Source: Chloroflexota bacterium (GTDB taxonomy: Bacteria > Chloroflexota > Dehalococcoidia > JACPEP01). Taken from it: a DNA stretch of 41,001 nt. The notes under the pieces were generated by a model. The model was not told where the DNA came from. It made no database searches and saw only the letters and a program-made list of their open reading frames with translations. Below are positions 40,347 to 41,001 of the stretch, piece by piece. The stretch's first letter is position 1; every line of letters begins with the position of its first letter. The stretch lies in the NCBI GenBank assembly GCA_016183425.1, contig JACPEP010000021.1, positions 1-41,001 on the forward strand. Direction: 5' to 3'. The translations under genes and the position numbers were made by a program.

Positions 40347-40739
40347 ATGCAACCGTCTGAAGTTGGCTACGCTGTGGAAACGAACAAATCCTTTGATGAG
40401 GCAGTGGAGGCGGTTCACAGCGCGTCGCAAGCCAAGGGTTTTCGGGTTTTGACTGTCCACGATGTCCAGGCCCTGCTAACAGAGAAGGGGTTTCAGCAAG
40501 GCCCGCTAAAGATTGTGGAGGTCTGAAACGCTAAATACTCCAGCCAGGTTCTGGCTGCCGATATTAACCTCAGCCTGTGTCTCCCCTGCCGTATCAACGT
40601 TTGGGTGGCAGAGGGCCGAACCTTCATTGTTGGGATGCGTCCCCTAATGTTGCGGCAGGTGTTCCCTGAAGTTTCTCTGGGCGGCTTGCCCGAGGAAATA
40701 GATGGCGTAATTCGGAGCATCGTGGACGCGGCCAAGTAG
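40347..40739 (+). CDS. DUF302 protein with in-frame TGA at a conserved Cys position (candidate selenoprotein)
   Basis: ATG 40347 follows GAAGGGGGATGAGAC. The frame runs to TGA at codon 60 (40524-40526) and continues without interruption to TAG at 40737-40739, giving 130 residues if the TGA is read. Before it: F-D-E-A-V-E-A-V, G-F-R-V-L-T-V-H-D-V-Q-A-L-L and K-I-V-E-V. After it: N-A-K-Y-S-S-Q-V-L and L-C-L-P-C-R-I-N-V-W-V, with Cys78 and Cys81. DUF302 proteins normally have Cys-Asn-(Pro/Ala) at this very spot. The unusual codon thus replaces a conserved Cys, as selenocysteine does. A hairpin suited to a SECIS follows. If TGA is a true stop, the product is a 59-residue fragment or a pseudogene. 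Confidence 0.7.
40534..40565 (+). promoter_or_regulatory. Candidate bacterial SECIS hairpin
   Basis: CAGCCAG (40541-40547) and CTGGCTG (40551-40557) form a perfect seven-base-pair stem with loop GTT. An outer AATA/TATT pairing (40534-40537 with 40562-40565) extends it. The loop starts with G and lies 21 bases after the TGA, within the range known for bacterial SECIS elements. It lies inside the reading frame, as bacterial SECIS elements must. Confidence 0.6.
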
Positions 40740-40747
40740 CTCAAAAA

Positions 40748-40777
40748 CTATACCCCAGGCTTAAGCCTGGGGTATAG
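40748..40777. terminator. Perfect palindrome after the DUF302 gene
   Basis: CTATACCCCAGGC and GCCTGGGGTATAG are exact complements with TTAA between them. On the minus strand the stem is followed by TTTTT, so it would terminate transcription coming from the right; on the plus strand the U-run is poor, although it sits nine bases past the DUF302 stop. Confidence 0.6.
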
Positions 40778-40803
40778 GGGATGTTTCGCAACTTTTTCCG
40801 GTA

Positions 40804-40875
40804 GTAGTCGGCATCGTCCCTGATGCCGACGGGGTCATGTAGTCGGGGTTAGGGACGCACCCGACTACATGGGCT
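40804..40875. repeat. Two-hairpin structured element, copy 2
   Basis: Hairpin 1 is TCGGCATC-GTCCCT-GATGCCGA (40808-40829). Hairpin 2 has a perfect 12-base-pair stem (40836-40847 with 40860-40871) and a loop containing AGGGAC. The two loops are exact complements (GTCCCT with AGGGAC), which would allow a kissing interaction. It is related to 20659-20735. Confidence 0.6.
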
Positions 40876-40911
40876 GTTCGCTGTTTGGCAGGGCAGCAAC
40901 ATACCGTGTCA

Positions 40912-40971
40912 ACTCACATAAGAATGTTACCGAAGGGGAGTTGTTCACTCATTTAGAAATGTTACCGGAGG
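40912..40971. repeat. Direct repeat pair at the right edge
   Basis: ACTCACATAAGAATGTTACC (from 40912) and ACTCATTTAGAAATGTTACC (from 40947) are repeated with a 35-base period, each followed by G-A/G-AGG. Such tandem sites are found at the ends of some insertion sequences as transposase-binding sites. The element, if any, lies beyond the window. Confidence 0.45.
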
Positions 40972-41001
40972 AGAGTCGCCGCCTCCTTTCGGTTGGTGAT
41001 A

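Noticed and set aside
40493-40744. Minus-strand frame of 83 codons across the DUF302 gene
   Set aside because: It is the complement of the DUF302 coding sequence, whose plus-strand product shows family motifs on both sides of the TGA.

Overview
The window reads as a piece of chromosome from an uncultured, GC-rich bacterium. The best guess is Chloroflexota, probably Dehalococcoidia-like; this is inferred from general protein style (VOC-rich gene content, a type I dockerin remnant, a PorGDAB ferredoxin oxidoreductase, DUF2723 and DUF2851 proteins) and not from a marker tree. Housekeeping genes (groL, tsaD, uvrB, hemW, aspA, yebC, tRNA-His) alternate with repeat-rich intergenic DNA and one strongly accessory stretch.

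Layout. 1-126: tail of a transposase. 359-6306: eight consecutive VOC (glyoxalase/dioxygenase-fold) genes holding twelve domains, followed by an MFS transporter (6429-7667), a MidA-type methyltransferase and tRNA-His. 9172-13768: a dockerin remnant, a secreted or anchored PD40 propeller protein, a small unknown protein and, divergently, a PP2C-like/membrane/propeller protein preceded by a near-ideal promoter with no room for a leader, then tsaD and an old-yellow-enzyme-type oxidoreductase. 15787-17691 (minus): DUF2851 protein, DUF72 remnant, XRE regulator. 17933-19744: groL with promoter, perfect CIRCE operator and terminator, but no groES beside it. 19820-22136: stand-alone pyruvate-kinase C-terminal domain protein, yebC and a cupin, separated by dispersed G-rich repeats.

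22541-27853 is the most unusual region. It lies between a molybdopterin oxidoreductase gene and uvrB and is packed with small toxin-antitoxin-like pairs (broken RelBE, DUF4258/DUF2283 twice, HicBA, HicAB), an aspartyl protease and an AT-richer PLD-family nuclease with a DpnI-like C-terminus. The units on the left are separated by diverged copies of the last codons of the oxidoreductase gene; the units on the right are separated by diverged copies of the first codons of uvrB. The two flanking genes thus seem to have served repeatedly as junctions for acquiring cassettes.

27853-39045: uvrB and hemW; then on the minus strand a DUF2723 membrane protein, an M20-type hydrolase, aspartate ammonia-lyase and a tightly overlapped porGDAB operon for oxidation of pyruvate or another 2-oxoacid. 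39393-40241: a CyoE-type prenyltransferase. 40347-40739: a DUF302 gene with an in-frame TGA exactly where the family carries a conserved cysteine, followed at the right distance by a hairpin fitting bacterial SECIS rules; it is a candidate selenoprotein. The right end carries a two-hairpin element with complementary loops, related to one at 20.66 kb, and direct repeats that may be the edge of a mobile element.
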